Assembly (NCBI GenBank): GCA_946807835.1
Contig: OX327683.1
Span: 9,801,001-9,865,000, forward strand
DNA length: 64,000 nt
Reading direction: 5' to 3'
From: Ailanthus altissimus
Lineage: Eukaryota > Streptophyta > Magnoliopsida > Sapindales > Simaroubaceae
Under the pieces are notes generated by a model, which searched no databases, was not told the DNA's origin, and saw nothing but the letters and a program-made list of their open reading frames with translations. The translations under genes were made by a program, and so were the position numbers. Below, one piece after another: positions 1-12,340 of this stretch (position 1 is its first letter; each line of letters begins with the position of its first letter).

Positions 1-75
1 CACTGTAGTGCTAGTAAGCTAGCATCGCATTACTAGGGTAGTTGACCTCAGTACTGTAACACCGATAGGTAGGCC
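1..75 (+). repeat. CpG-type palindrome words in the copia A leader, copy 1
   Basis: Three related words: CACTGTAGTGCTAG (1-14), GCATCGCATTACTAGGG (23-39) and CAGTACTGTAACACCGATAGG-like sequence (50-70, core AGTACTGTAACACC). They look like decayed versions of one imperfect palindrome close to AGCACCGCGGTGCTAGG. Related words sit in the leaders of copies 2, 3 and 4. The differences are mostly CG to TG or CA, as expected for methylated CpG decay. The function is unknown. Confidence 0.5.
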
Positions 76-2215
76 CTACAGACCTAAACACTATTTACTT
101 CATGAAGTTTTTTAAAAAATGTTTAAAATAAATTTATTCATGCATGTGAGGTTTATAAAATGCAGTAATAAGAGTTATTAGATTGCGTTATTAGACTGTG
201 TTATAAACCAGGACCATTTTTTGTAGTGTTAGCTACAATGGAAACCCTATTGGTGGGTGTTAGTTATGCTTGCACAAAACAAATGTCTGATTGAGAATCA
301 AATGTTCATGAGATGAGAATATGTATAAATTTTAATTTGTCAAAAAATCTCTTTTAATCAAATGGAAAAATATTTCATTATGAGATAATGTTACATGTTG
401 GTTCGTCTTTTTAATACCGTATTAAACGGGTTACTATGGCCTTTTTCAATATTGCTTCAGCATGAAGGACTTGATCAATGTGACTTGGATTATATCAGTT
501 TAACATGAGATGACACAAATATATACGAATGTATTGCCCAATATTGCTGTAGTATGAAGGTAGTATTAGTAACATATATTTAATTATTAACAAGTTAATC
601 TAGAATACACTTATCGAATATTATTACAGCGTGAGGATAAGGTGTATTTAGGATCAGTGGTAAGAGTTGCATGAGATACAATCAATAAAAGTTGTCTATT
701 TGTTGGGTTTACAAAGGCCAATATTGCTACAATATGAGGCTTGAGTAAAATGCCAATGGACCATTTTTCTGTTGTATAGTTTAAAGAGTTTAAACTGTCG
801 TTATCTCTTATGGGAGTTTAAAAGGATTATGTAAAGCAGTGGGAGGACGTTTTTAGATTAAAAAATGTATAATAGTTATACCATGATCTAAAGCATTATA
901 ATTAACAATTAGAAATATTTCGCTACACATCTCTTATTTTTTTTTTATAGATAAAATAATAGTCTCATAGATATAATATACTTCTCTTATAGAGATAAGA
1001 TAAGTATGAGCAATCTATTAGTATTCTTAATCTAGGAAAACCATCTATAAGGTACCAAAGAATATTTTGACTTGCTAAAGAATTTATGAATAGTTCTCGG
1101 TTCAGAAATACTTTGATGTATTATTTAATATATCTAAACCACAGATAGAGAATAGTCACAATGAAAATTATTTCCACTGTGATAAGGTTTGATAGTAAGT
1201 GTTACTGTTCAAAGTACCTTGACTTAAAATAGATAGACCCCTTAGATATTTGTTTACCAAGCATTGACATTTCAATAACATATGAAAATGACCAAATCCT
1301 TGTGTAGGCCTTATACACTAGGTCACTAATTTATTGAAATTGGTACACAGGGATGAATTTAGTCCAATGAATCATACTGTCATAGGTGCATTTCAACACT
1401 TCATTATTTGCATAGTGATCTGTCACTATAGGATATGTGTTTCTGAAAAATACAGGTAAGAACTTTTGAAATGTTCAAAAGGTTCTGACTAGAAAGTAGA
1501 GAAATAAATCTTTATATATATTGAATGCCTTCGATTAGATCAAGGCAGCTTATACATAAGCAGTATATTCACAAATTATTTAAAGGAGAATCCAATTTTC
1601 ACTCAACATAATCCTTCAAATACTCCACAACACAAAAGTGTTTTATAAATGAGGAATCAGACTTTATTAGATATAGTCTAAATGTTAAGCTTTACTAACA
1701 TTCAAAAATATCTTTAGGTTATACTTTAAAAACTGTCATTCACTTATTGAACATAGTTCCATCAAAACACATTCCTTCCATTGTGTATAAAATATAAACT
1801 AAAAGGGAACCAAGTCTTAAGTATGTTAAGGCTTTAGGTTATTATAATTGCATAAAAGTTATACAACAGGATAAACTTACACCCAGGGAATGAAATTTGT
1901 TTGTTGCTTGAAATGCCACCTTCCTAGAGAAATTGTTTCTCATGCATCATGTGGATTGTAGAATGATTGAACTCGATGAAGTCAATCTGAATGTTTATGA
2001 ATCGACGGTGGAATTCTAAAGTTTAAATGAGTGAAAGGATATCAAGGCCAGTATTTAGGTATGCTTGTACCTGAAGGTTCCCTCGGTGTTTTCTTAATTG
2101 AAGAAAATAATCTTTTGACTTATAGAGAGACGGTGTTTGACATCGATTTGGGAAAAATGACAAGATGCCATAAAATCTAAAATTTACTCTACACATGACA
2201 ATCAAGTCAAAGACC
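1..2215 (+). mobile_element. Ty1/copia family A, copy 1, internal region only, cut by the window edge
   Basis: Degenerate internal region of a copia element. The leader fills about 1-1005. A gag-like start codon lies at 1006, in the same context as copy 5 (ATG 48610). A zinc-knuckle remnant (Y-F-H-C-D-K) is near 1165-1190. Protease-like sequence near 1262-1290 jumps straight into integrase, so the end of protease and the pre-integrase segment are deleted. Integrase and the start of the reverse transcriptase region follow with many stops and frameshifts, aligning by eye with 4219-5210 of copy 2. The copy ends near 2215 and runs directly into the leader of copy 2 with no LTR between. The left end is outside the window. 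It is non-functional. Assignment to family A is secure because long stretches match copies 2-5; exact boundaries are approximate. Confidence 0.8.
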
Positions 2216-3148
2216 CTAGCACCACAGCACTGCAAAGGTTGGTACTGCGACACCGAAGGCTGGACCTCTAATGTCTCAGTACCAAGAACTTAAGAAAAGC
2301 TATAATTACACTAGTTACTTCGATTATTTATTTTTAAATTATTTAAAAATATTTATTTTTTATTTTATGCAATTTATAATTGTTAAAATAATTGCATCAT
2401 AAATTGTGGTCCATTTTTTATGCTGGTAACCACAATGAAAGCCCTACTAGTAGGAGTTACTTATGCTTGCACATAACAAATGTGTGATTAAGAATCACAT
2501 CTCATAAGATAAGGACAGTATAAAGAAAAATCTCTCTTAATTTGATTGAATACTAGTATATTATGGGGTAATGTTTTTTTATGATCTGTCTTGTCAATAC
2601 AGTCTTAGACGAGTGACATCAGCCTTTTTCCAATATTGCTACAGTGTGAGGGATTTAGTCGGTTAGGCTTGGACTATGCTGATTAAACATGAGATGAAAC
2701 AAATATATGTGAACATATTGCCTAATATTGCTATAGCGTGAGGGTAGTATCAGTAATATATATTTGATCATTGATAAGCTAATCCAGAATACACTTACCC
2801 AATATTTCTATAGCGTGAGGATAAGTTGTATTCAAAATCAGATGGTAAGAGTTGCATGAGATGAAATTGACAAGTATTGTTTACCTGTTAGGTTTATAAA
2901 GGCTAAATTGCTACAGCGTGAGACTGCACTAAATTATCAATGGGCTATATTTCCTATAATGTAGTTTCAAGAGTTTCAACTATCATTTTTTCATATGAGA
3001 ATATTATCAGGATTATGTAAAGCATTGGGAGGGCATTTTAGATTTAAAATATGAATAATTGTTATACCTATGATCTAAAATGTTTAATTAGAGATTTAAT
3101 TATAATTCTGCTAACATTCCTATTTTATTTTGGCCGGTGAAAGTTTTG

Positions 3149-3620
3149 ATGGTTACTACAAACCCTTTGGTGCGCATAGTTAATGTAGACCAACTCAAGG
3201 GTACCAAGTATTACTCTGATTGGCAGATGAATCTTAGAAATGTTCTAGTTCCAAAAAAACTTGCATATATTGTGATCAGAGAATGAAGGCATTTCTGATA
3301 GTGCCACCATAGAGGACATGAACAAATGGGATACGACCTTCTTCATTCAAGGTGCTTCATTTTATATTCTAAAAACTTCTAAAAAGTCCAAAAGGAACAA
3401 AATGGAGAAGCAGACACACAAGATAAGTCCTCAGAGGCGACAAATATACAAGCCTCAACAAAAGAGCAAAATAGATCAAAAATGTTTCCACTATTGCGAG
3501 GTTGGCCATTGGAAGCATAGTTGCCCTAGATACCTTGCCACTGCAAAAAAGACTTCCTCAAGTATCTTTTTTATGATCATAGACATTTCTATGGCATTTA
3601 ATGCTAGGTCTGGCTGATGC
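3149..3620 (+). pseudogene. copia A copy 2 gag pseudogene
   Basis: The start ATG at 3149 opens a readable N-terminus containing L-K-G-T-K-Y-Y-S-D-W, the typical copia gag opening that in other elements reads L-x-G-x-N-Y-x-x-W. It stops after about 43 codons, and most of the central gag domain is deleted. A second open stretch (3318-3617) carries the zinc knuckle C-F-H-Y-C-E-V-G-H-W-K-H-S-C at 3483-3524, in which the second cysteine position is Tyr. Copy 4 has the same Tyr, while copy 3 keeps Cys. A 16-base tandem duplication (3602-3617 and 3618-3633) causes the stop at the end of this stretch. It would have encoded the capsid protein that packages element RNA. Confidence 0.85.
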
Positions 3621-3633
3621 TAGGTCTGGCTGG

Positions 3634-6600
3634 GTATTAGATACCACATGTCCTTCTCACATCTACATACATTGCAGGGATTGAAAGAGACTAGAATGTT
3701 AGAGCCTGGAGAAGTGATGTTATGAGTAGGAAATGGAAATTTCCTACAGGTCCAAGTTGTTAGACATTTTAATCTACTTTTCCCATATATAGAATAATTG
3801 TATTACATATTTGTTATTATGTGCCTAACATTATTACACATGTTGTATCCCTTCCTGTACTTAACCGTAAAGGATATTATATGTATATCAAGAATAGTTC
3901 TTTATATTTATATGATGTAAATGATGTTTTATTGCCTGAGTGTCAGTTAATAAATGGACATTACATTTTGGTTACAACTAGAAATGTCATGAATGTACAA
4001 GTGAGTTCTAGTAATAAACATAGTAGAACAGAAACTTTAAAAGATACAGAATTGTGGCATATGAGATTATGTCATATAGGTGTGAGATACCTAAGTCATC
4101 TGGTTAAGGATGATCGGATACCTGATCTGCCCGTATAGCCTTATCCCATTTGTGAATCTTGTATTCAAAAGAAGATGACCAAATCTCCATTTATAGGTGT
4201 TGGTCACCGGGCCACTGATTTATTAGAACTGACACATAGTGATATATGCGGTACAATGAATCACACTGTAATAGGTGGGTTTCTATAGTTTGTTACCTTT
4301 ATTGATGATTTATCACGATATGGGTACGCGTTTCTTATGAAACACAAGTTAGAAACCTTTAAAATGTTCAAAGAGTTTCAACTTAAAGTAGAGAAACAAA
4401 CTAGATTGTACATCAAATATCTTTGATCAGATCAAGGCAGTGAGTACATAGGCAATGAATTCTCAGATTATTTAAAGAAGAATTGGATTCTCGCTCAATA
4501 TAGTCCTCTAGGTACTCTGCAACACAATGGTGTTTCGAAGAGAAGGAATTGAACTTTATTAGATATGGTCCGATTGATGATGAGTTTTATCGATCTCCCT
4601 GAATACCTATGGGGTTATGCTCTAGAAATCGCCACTCATATTTTGAATAAAGTACCATTCAAAGCCATTCCTACCACTTCAAATAAGATGATGAAGGGTA
4701 GGAAACAAAGTCTTAAGTATCTTAAGATTTAGGGTTATCCTGCTTATATAAAAGTTATGCAATAGGATAAACTTGCGCCCATGGGATACAAGTATGAATT
4801 CATTGGGTATCCTAAGAATTATATAGGATATTGGTTCTATTATCTTGAGGAACAAAATGTGTTTGTTTCTTGTAATGCCACTTTTCTAGAGAAACTATTT
4901 CTTATGAATTATGGGGATGATAGAAAAACTGAACTTGATGAAGTCAATCTTGAATCAAATGAACCAGAGGTGAAAACTCAAGTTCAAACAAGCATTATAC
5001 CTTTGACACACCCTTTGCGTAGGCCTGAGAGGATGTCCTGGCTGCCTATTAGGTATGGTCAGATGCCTGAAGGTGTACTTGAAATTTTCTTAATAGAAGA
5101 AAATAATCATTTGACTTATAGATAGGCAATGTTAGACATCTGATTAGGGAAAACGTAAAGAAGCCATGAAATCTGAAATTGACTCTATACATCAAAATCA
5201 TGTCTAGGACTTGGTTGAACTTTCCAATGGAATAGTTCCTACCGGTTGTAAATGAGTTTACAAGAGGAAACGGGGGCCAGATGGAAAGGTAGAGACCTTC
5301 AAAGCTCGACTAGTAGCAAAAGGTTATTCTTAGTGATTTAGGATCAATTATTAAGAAAATATGCACCAATAGCAATGCTAAAGTCAATTAGGATTTTGTT
5401 GGCACTTGTAATATAATATGACTTTGAGATTTGGTATATGGATGTAAGGATGGTGGTCCTAAATGGATACCTCAATGAAGAGATATTTATGGAATATCCT
5501 GAAGGTTTTATGTCCAGCCAAGCCTATATTCTAGTGTACATGCTAAAGAAGTCCATTTATGGACTTAAGCAAGCCTCTAGGAGCTAGAATTATTATTTTG
5601 ATGAGGTAATCAGAATGTCTGGTTTCATCAAAAATGAAGAGGAAACATGTATGTATATAAAGATCAGTGTGAGCATGATAATCTTCTTAGTGCTCTATGT
5701 TGATGACATACTGATCATTGGGAATGATATCGATATGTTACAGTCAATCAATAATTATTTGAGTAAGAACTTCTCTATGAAGGATTTAGGATAGGCTTCC
5801 TATATATTGGATATAAAGCTCTATAGAGATAGAGTTAGGAAGCTGATAGGTCTTTTTCAATCATCGTACATCAATATTATCTTAGAAAGATACAGTTTCA
5901 CTAACTCTATATCAGTTAATATACCTTTTAGACATAGTGTTCATCTTTCGAAGAGAATGTCTTATCAGACAGAAGATGAAAGAGTTAGAATGTCTAACAT
6001 ACTATATACATCAACTATTAGGACCTTGATGTATTCTATGATATGTATGAAACCTAATATTAGTATAGCTCTAAGTGTTACAAGCTGGTACTAGTCTGAT
6101 CCAAGTGACAGCCATTGGATGGCAGTTAAACATATCCTTAAATATCTTAAGGGTATGAAGGATACATTTATCATTTATGGAGATGGTTACTTACAACTGA
6201 AAGGATATACGAATTCAGACTTCCAGTCTAATCTAGATGATAAAAAGTTTACATCTGGGTATATTTCACTCTTAATGGTGTCACTGTGAGTTGGAAGAGC
6301 ACTAAGAAAGGGTCCACAACTGATTCTACTATAAAGGAAGAGTATATAATTGCCTCGGAAGCAACAAAAGAAGCAGTGTAGATTTGTAAGTTTATCACTA
6401 AGCTCAAAATAGTTTCAAGTTCGATGAATCCTATCCTACTATTTTGCGACAAAAATGATGCCATAACTAAGCTAATGAGCCAAAAGTACACCAGAACGCT
6501 AAGCATGTGGAGGGAAAATACCACATTATTAGTGAAATCTTGGCTTGGGGAGATGTAATTATTTGTAGAATTGATTTTATAAATAATGTAGTAGACCCAC

Positions 6601-6674
6601 TTACTAAGGCCTTAACTGTAAAGGTGTTTAAGAAACACATAGAGTCTATGGGTATTAGAAACCATCATGAATAA
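3634..6674 (+). pseudogene. copia A copy 2 pol pseudogene (protease, integrase, RT, RNase H)
   Basis: Broken copia polyprotein. The protease motif reads L-D-T-T near 3636, where D-S/T-G is expected. The pre-integrase domain is in the frame 3821-4138 and contains L-W-H-M-R-L-C-H. Integrase follows: first catalytic Asp in H-S-D-I-C-G (codon 4241), second in S-D-Q-G (4430), but the catalytic Glu of N-G-V-S-E is Lys (codon 4538-4540). The integrase C-terminus lies in 4781-5125. Reverse transcriptase keeps Y-V-D-D at 5696-5707 and continues in 5807-6094. RNase H follows to the ending P-L-T-K-A-L-T-V-K-V-F and a stop at 6672. At least ten in-frame stops or shifts make it inactive. Confidence 0.9.
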
Positions 6675-8456
6675 CCCTAGAGTAAATGAGAGTTTTTGGT
6701 ACTAGTGCTTATGTGCCAATCTAATATTATATGAATATTAATTTTTTAGTATTTATACAATAAAAATTTTGAATAAAATCATTAACATTAAATATACGAT
6801 AAGATGCTTGTCACATTTCAGAAAACTATGTGATAAAAAGGAGTTTAGATCTGATCTAAACAAGTTTTGACAAGGGCTAAAAATTAGCAGTACTGATAGT
6901 TATAAGTGCTAAGAGTTAATAGGTTATAAGAGTCAGCTAGATCTGAGGAGTTAAATCCTCGTCTGAAATAAGACAACGACATGAAGGTATGCTACTAATG
7001 GCATAGTTGCAAAGGATTGTAATAGGTGCTAGGAAATGTCATTATGCAAGTATGTTCTCAAACTCTATGTTCCCGATCTCTTTTCATTGATACGAATCAT
7101 CGATGAATCCCTTTTTATATAGATCAGTGTATTTTTATATGTGTATGGTATATATGGTTGTTCTTAGCTAACCATGAGTTTAGTGGAAACTCGTATAAGT
7201 ATATGGGTTATTTAGTAAGGGTTGGGTACTAAACGGACTTAATTAGTATTTCCATTAGACATCTCATAAAGCCGTCAATGGATGATCCTTTTCGAGTTGA
7301 GTAGTATTCATGGTCTCTTGACATGTGCTCCATGGTGGACTTGTAAGTGATCCACCATACTTAGGCTCCACATATATCAGAGACCTTTTATGGTTTGACT
7401 GTTGGGTGTCGCTGAGTATAGTCTGATGCTCATGGAGTCTGGTGTATGTAGATATGGGATTTGTCAACTGATATAGGTGATTATATATCTATATACTCTA
7501 AGATTGTGTTCGTGAAAATCTTATGGCCATAAGTAATTCACCCGAGAAAAATGTTTCCTATGTAAGAAACAATATTGCAAAAGTGTTTGCGGATATTATT
7601 TATGGGAATACGAATCTGGAGATAAGTTCTAGTATTAAGCATATGAAGACTTGAGGGTGATGATCTATATCTCCGCTCTTCCAGGATATAAATGACGAAG
7701 AGATTATATGAATATGTATTAACGTTAACTAGTATAGTTCAACACGCTAATTTGTTATTTTCATAACATGTGCGTAGGGCAACATTTATGGACATACAAA
7801 AGAGTTTCGTAAGACAAAATATGTGTGAACCTAAGGAGTCTCACTATTCGAAGTGTACTCGTTGTGCACTGGGCAGCGAACTGGATTGAATAGTTCAATC
7901 TGGGAAGTTCTTAGAAAATTAAAATTATTTTAGGGCCTCTCGGAGAGATCATAGTATTTAAGTGTTAAGCCCGGGATCTCGGCAAGTGGGACTTGCTAGT
8001 TTAACCTTTCTATTTTATGCCATTAATTTGTTAAGGCATGACATGTGTCATATTTTTATTGGCTCATTTGATTATTAAATGTGAATAATTAATTTTGGCT
8101 AAATATATTAATTGGCCAAAGGGGTGTAATTGATATATTGCTTATAAATATTTTGAAAGCCTAATTCATATCTGTCAAATGTGAGTAAAATATCAAATTG
8201 GTGGCATCGTTTAATTAGCTAAATGAATAAATTGATTTTCAAAGAATTGATAAGCAAACATTCGACCAGAATTTCCTAATGTAAACTAAGAGGTGGCATT
8301 AAATGAAAATTGACATGTCACTCAGTGTGCTTCATTTTCGACCACCACAACAAATTTTAAACTTTTAAGCATGCCATGTATATTGATAAAGCATTGTCAT
8401 GCTTAGGAAGTACTTGCCATTAATTCAATTTTAATTGGCTCCATGGGCAGCAATAT

Positions 8457-9855
8457 TGATGCAATATTTCTATATCTTAAATTAAGTGCAAGTATACATT
8501 ATCGTATGCAAGTAATAAAGAGACTAAATAAGTTGGATGTTGAACCCACATGGATAATTTCTTCTTTTTAACCAATTATTAAAATTATGTCTTCCTAATA
8601 TTTATTCAAAAAAATAAAAATCTAAGAATGAATGTAGAAAATATAAAAGTAAAAACACAATGCAAGAGAATTATGTGATAGCAATATAGAGAAAACCTAG
8701 GATTAATACTATCCCTCAATATGCTTTCTAATGATTAATCCTCTAATATTTAACTCCCTTAGTCTTTGTTATTGATCAAGACACTAATATATTCACAAGC
8801 CTCTTCCAAGGTCATGCGAGTATACCTTAATTTACCAAATACCTATATTCCTATGGTACTTGTAATAAACTAAGATTCATTAAGATTAAGTCTTATTGAT
8901 CATACATGCCAATTAGGTATATTCCTATCCTAAATTGAAACTTGCATGTGCAATATTGAATGTTACTCTACAATTATGCATCGAATTACCTAGGTCTAAA
9001 TATTATGATTCCTCTTCCGAGTTTATTAATAATATTACCAACGCATTCACCATATATTGGCCAGATATATTGAAGCATTAAGATTAAGTAATTTGAATAT
9101 CAAGAACTAAGTTTATTAAATATTCTAAAGATGTGGCAATTAAGCACACATATTGAGTTCAAGTATTAACCCTAGAAAATAAGTTTAGCCCATGGCTACA
9201 AGAGAACAGCAGTAAAAATAATAATTAATAAATCATGATACAGTCAATAGCAAACCGATATAGATGTCGAGTTGCTCTTAATTATGCTGCTTAAGATACT
9301 CTTGATGCTGAAGAACGCCTTGAATCTCTATCTAAAGTTGCTTCAATTAAACTCCTATTGCTCTCCAAGACTCATGCTCTGTATTCTTGGTGCTCTTGAA
9401 TTGCTCTAGGTTAATCTTGGATGATTCTTGAAGGTTGGGAACGAGTAGCTTTTTATAGGGATTGATATGAGCTTGAAAATCTCAATTCTTGTCGGACTAG
9501 GACTCGCACTACCGCTGGGGTGCTATGTAGTTGTCGCTGGGGCAATGCGTGAAAAAGGCTTCACCGCTGGAGCGGTGGGTTGATGGCGCTGGGCGCTGGC
9601 CCGTCACTGGCGCGGTGACTGTTTGGCGCTGGGGCGCCAGATGCGACTTAAACAGGTTGTTTTTCTTATTTTGATCATTGTTTCAGAGCTGGGGCTATAA
9701 TCCTTGTGGCGTTGGGGCAATGGACACGTTCTTTAAATTTCATTCAAGTCCCTATAAATAACAATAATGCACATAAATAATCATCTATTCTAATAAAATA
9801 ATAAAATATCAAGAATAAAAACATGAGAAAATATATAACAAATTTGCCCTTATCA
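8457..9855 (-). mobile_element. Solo LTR, Tat/Athila-type gypsy, antisense, TSD AATAT
   Basis: A 1,399-bp LTR flanked by perfect 5-bp duplications, AATAT at 8452-8456 and 9856-9860. Read on the minus strand it begins TGATAAGGGC and ends GCATCA. Near its end is the typical ACTTGCACTT ... TTTATTACTTGC arrangement seen in the other Tat-type LTRs here. No internal sequence is attached, so it is a solo LTR left by recombination. It carries eight GC-rich words (9511-9721). A second, truncated copy of the same family is at 31177-32416 and looks about 95% identical by eye. Confidence 0.9.
9511..9721 (-). repeat. Palindrome-word block in the Tat-type LTR (GGCGCTGGGGCGCC type)
   Basis: Eight GC-rich words stand out in AT-rich sequence: ACCGCTGGGGTGCT (9511), GTCGCTGGGGCAAT (9533), CACCGCTGGAGCGGTG (9562-9577, nearly perfect palindrome), GGCGCTGGGCGCTGGC (9585), GTCACTGGCGCGGTGAC (9603-9619), GGCGCTGGGGCGCC (9625-9638), CAGAGCTGGGGCTAT (9684) and GGCGTTGGGGCAAT (9708). 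Each is an imperfect palindrome around CTGGGG. The role is unknown. Confidence 0.75.
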
Positions 9856-10196
9856 AATATTGGTTATAAATAGCCAAGGTTATTTCTTTTGTAAAGGCAT
9901 AAATAAAACAGGGATGCATATGTTACACACACAAAAGTTCCGAAAGACTAAGGAAGCAATAGTTACTTCAGATAAATTATTCCAAAGAGAGTAATAAGGC
10001 TACAATTTTAGCTCAAAGGATCCTACCGAGTTCTATACTAGAACTGCGTAAAGCACACTTCAAAAATAAATTCTCTAATATCTCATTAGCGTAATGAGAT
10101 GTTTGTTTATTTTTTGCTGCGTATTTATGTATATGATGTGTAAATTAAAAAATTAAAATGTATATGCTCACCTAACACACAACATACTATCAATAT

Positions 10197-11803
10197 AGAG
10201 CATGAAAAAAATGTGGAAGCATAAGCAATAAGGTGTAGCCAAGGAAACCACAAAATGAAGCAATTTAAAAGCCTTGGTAGAAAGCTAGTGCCTACTTCAG
10301 CAACTCAACATCAACCCGGCAACATATTTGGTTTCAAGATCCAAACACCACCATGCTGAAACATCATTTGCTAAGGGAGTTTCATAACCTCGTTTTCTTT
10401 TTCATGCCATTAGAAACAATGTCAAATTTAAGTTTAGGGGAGGGAAAAACACTCTTTGGTGTTTATTTACCACGTTGATGTTTATTTACCTCTTTTTATC
10501 ATGCGTACTCATTTATGGATGCTATTTTTAGTTGTTTGGTTTGCAAGCTAATTCTTTTTACTTTAAAAGTTTTGTTATTAGTCTTGGGGCAGTTGAGATG
10601 TTGATTATTTGTCCATGATAAGAAAATGAAATATAACTGCAAAACTTATTTTTCAAGTTCCTAGGAAACAATAGATACTCAAAATAATTTATGCTTCAAT
10701 ACCTAGATAGAATTTGATCTTGTTTGTAATCACCAAATATTTAAACACATGAATAAAGCTTGTGTTAGTTGAATATTTTGCTTAGATTTTCTTATACTCA
10801 AGTAATACACTCTAGTCTTGATGAATAAATAGACACTCTAGATCATATCTGATTAGGCCATCTTTGGACCGTTTGAATCTTTCTAGCCTACCTATGATTT
10901 ATATTATCCCTAGTCACCCCAATTGATCTTGAAATACCTTTTTTTTAATAACCACATTACAAAGAATAAACTTTGAATTCAAATACCCAAAATACCCTTA
11001 ACACCACAAATACCAAACCTATTGGGAAATATTATGGACTTTGTAAAGTTATGGTTGTTAAAGGAGGAAAAACAATGAAATTTAGCGAGTAAATATCATA
11101 TTAAGTTGGAGGAATTATTCTAAGTTTAGAGGAGTTTATTATAAAAAAATTTAAAAAAAATATATTAAAAAAGAAGAAGAAATGTTTGATGAATATGTGG
11201 TTGAAAGCAGTTGGTTAAAAATCTAAGTTTGAGGGATTTAAATCAGGTGTAGGAAGTTCAAGTAGTAGCTGAGGGGACTTAGTATTCATGGTGTGCATTA
11301 AATCAAATTTGCATCCAAATACCCGATCTTGACCCTGGCCCTGGATTACAAGTTAATAACAGACCTAATAAATCTCTAAAGATGTGTATTTCTATATTAG
11401 TGGAGAGTTGTATGAATAATAAGCCTATGGTAGTGTTTTATGCTTGAAAACATATTGAGACCTTATGTGTGTGTGCAACAAGTATTAGCTAAATTGTACT
11501 TAGATTAACTCAACTATTCAAGATTGAATAGAAAAGATCACTTATAGAGAATAATGAAAGTGTTTAATTATGGTGTTTTTGAATTTTTAAGAGTTGTTTT
11601 CAATTCTGAAGGATTTAAAGATAAGTGAGGCAGTCTTTGAGATAATTACATAATCACCAAATCAATCTAACCATGTGTTAGATTTTCATGTTTTGATTTT
11701 TCATTTTTATTTGATTTTGTTTTTGTAAGTTGTTTATATTGCGCGTATGTTTTATTCTCTCTCAATACTCGAGGACAAGCAATTGCAAAAATTTAGGGGA
11801 ATT
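10197..11803 (+). mobile_element. Tat/Athila-type gypsy 3' internal non-coding region
   Basis: Non-coding 3' part of a gypsy element, ending in a CTCGAGGACAAGCAA motif and the polypurine tract AAAATTTAGGGGA (about 11788-11800), directly before an LTR starting TGATAAG at 11804. A segment near 11325-11450 (CCCTGG...ATTACAAG...TTAGTGGAGAGT) is shared with the internal piece at 26220-26320 of another gypsy element. That points to a conserved 3' region of this lineage. No reading frame is preserved, and the upstream part of the element is missing: it begins abruptly after the copia A LTR. Confidence 0.75.
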
Positions 11804-12340
11804 TGATAAGTATAATTTAGATCTATATTTTTGCCTCATTTTATCTAAGGAATTGTTCATTTTCAAGTAATTTCAAAAGCATTTATGATTTTAATATTGT
11901 CTTTATAGGGTTAATTATTAAAAGGTGCAAAAGAGAGAAATTGGAGCAAACACAACCAAATTGGAGTAAAAACGCAAAAGGAATCAGATATAAGATGAAC
12001 ACCCTGGCATTCACCATCCAAATACCCTAGCTTTTGTGTGAAATGATGAACGCCATGACGTTATGAATTAAGAAGGTCATAGCCTAAATTCCAGAAGATG
12101 TATTGTGCTAGCATTACAGGAGAACACCCAGGCATCCAATGGAAACATCGCAGAGTTGAGAACACCCTAGTGTTAAAGATTTGAATATGACGACATTAGG
12201 GAAAACTTTTGGAGAATGTCCCTATGTTCAAGGCAGAACGTCAAACTTTGGGACTTCTACTGCACCATATAAAAGTCTGTCTTTTGAACTATTGAGGTGG
12301 CTTGTCCTGTTGAGTGTGCTATTATTCTAGAGTCATTACA
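11804..12340 (+). mobile_element. Tat/Athila-type gypsy 3' LTR, truncated
   Basis: The LTR starts TGATAAGTATAATTTAG immediately after the polypurine tract and is cut off near 12340, where an inverted copia A LTR begins. It carries a palindrome-word block: GAACACCCTGGCATTC (11997), GAACGCCATGACGTTATG (12048), GAACACCCAGGCATCC (12122), GAACACCCTAGTGTT (12160) and GAATGTCCCTATGTTC (12214). The implied ancestor is close to GAACGCCCTGGCGTTC. Confidence 0.78.

Larger units (their letters stand above)
2216..6692 (+). mobile_element. Ty1/copia family A, copy 2, internal region
   Basis: This is the most complete copy of the family. A leader (2216-3148, with palindrome words at 2218-2259) is followed by gag and then by protease, integrase, reverse transcriptase and RNase H in the copia order. 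The final stop is at 6672-6674, and a purine-rich tract precedes the LTR that starts near 6693. There is no 5' LTR or primer site, because copy 1 abuts the leader. Numerous stops and frameshifts break the frame, so this is a fossil. The gag and pol parts are described separately. Confidence 0.88.
6693..10196 (+). mobile_element. copia A 3' LTR of copy 2, split by a solo LTR
   Basis: The long LTR of family A occupies 6693-8456 and 9856-10196, about 2.1 kb in total. It matches the LTRs starting at 18543, 42242, 46950 and 54399, and the inverted copy at 12341-14568. It starts in a decayed TGTTGG context right after the pol stop and purine tract. It contains short repeats of a GCTAAGAGTTAGCA-type word (about 6880-6945). 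An antisense Tat-type LTR (8457-9855) interrupts it. The right border is uncertain by about 20 bases, because the terminal CA is not obvious. Confidence 0.82.

Noticed and set aside
9511..9721. GC-rich words as a CRISPR-like array or a satellite
   Set aside because: The words are unequal, irregularly spaced and lie within one LTR of a plant retroelement. There are no regular spacers.
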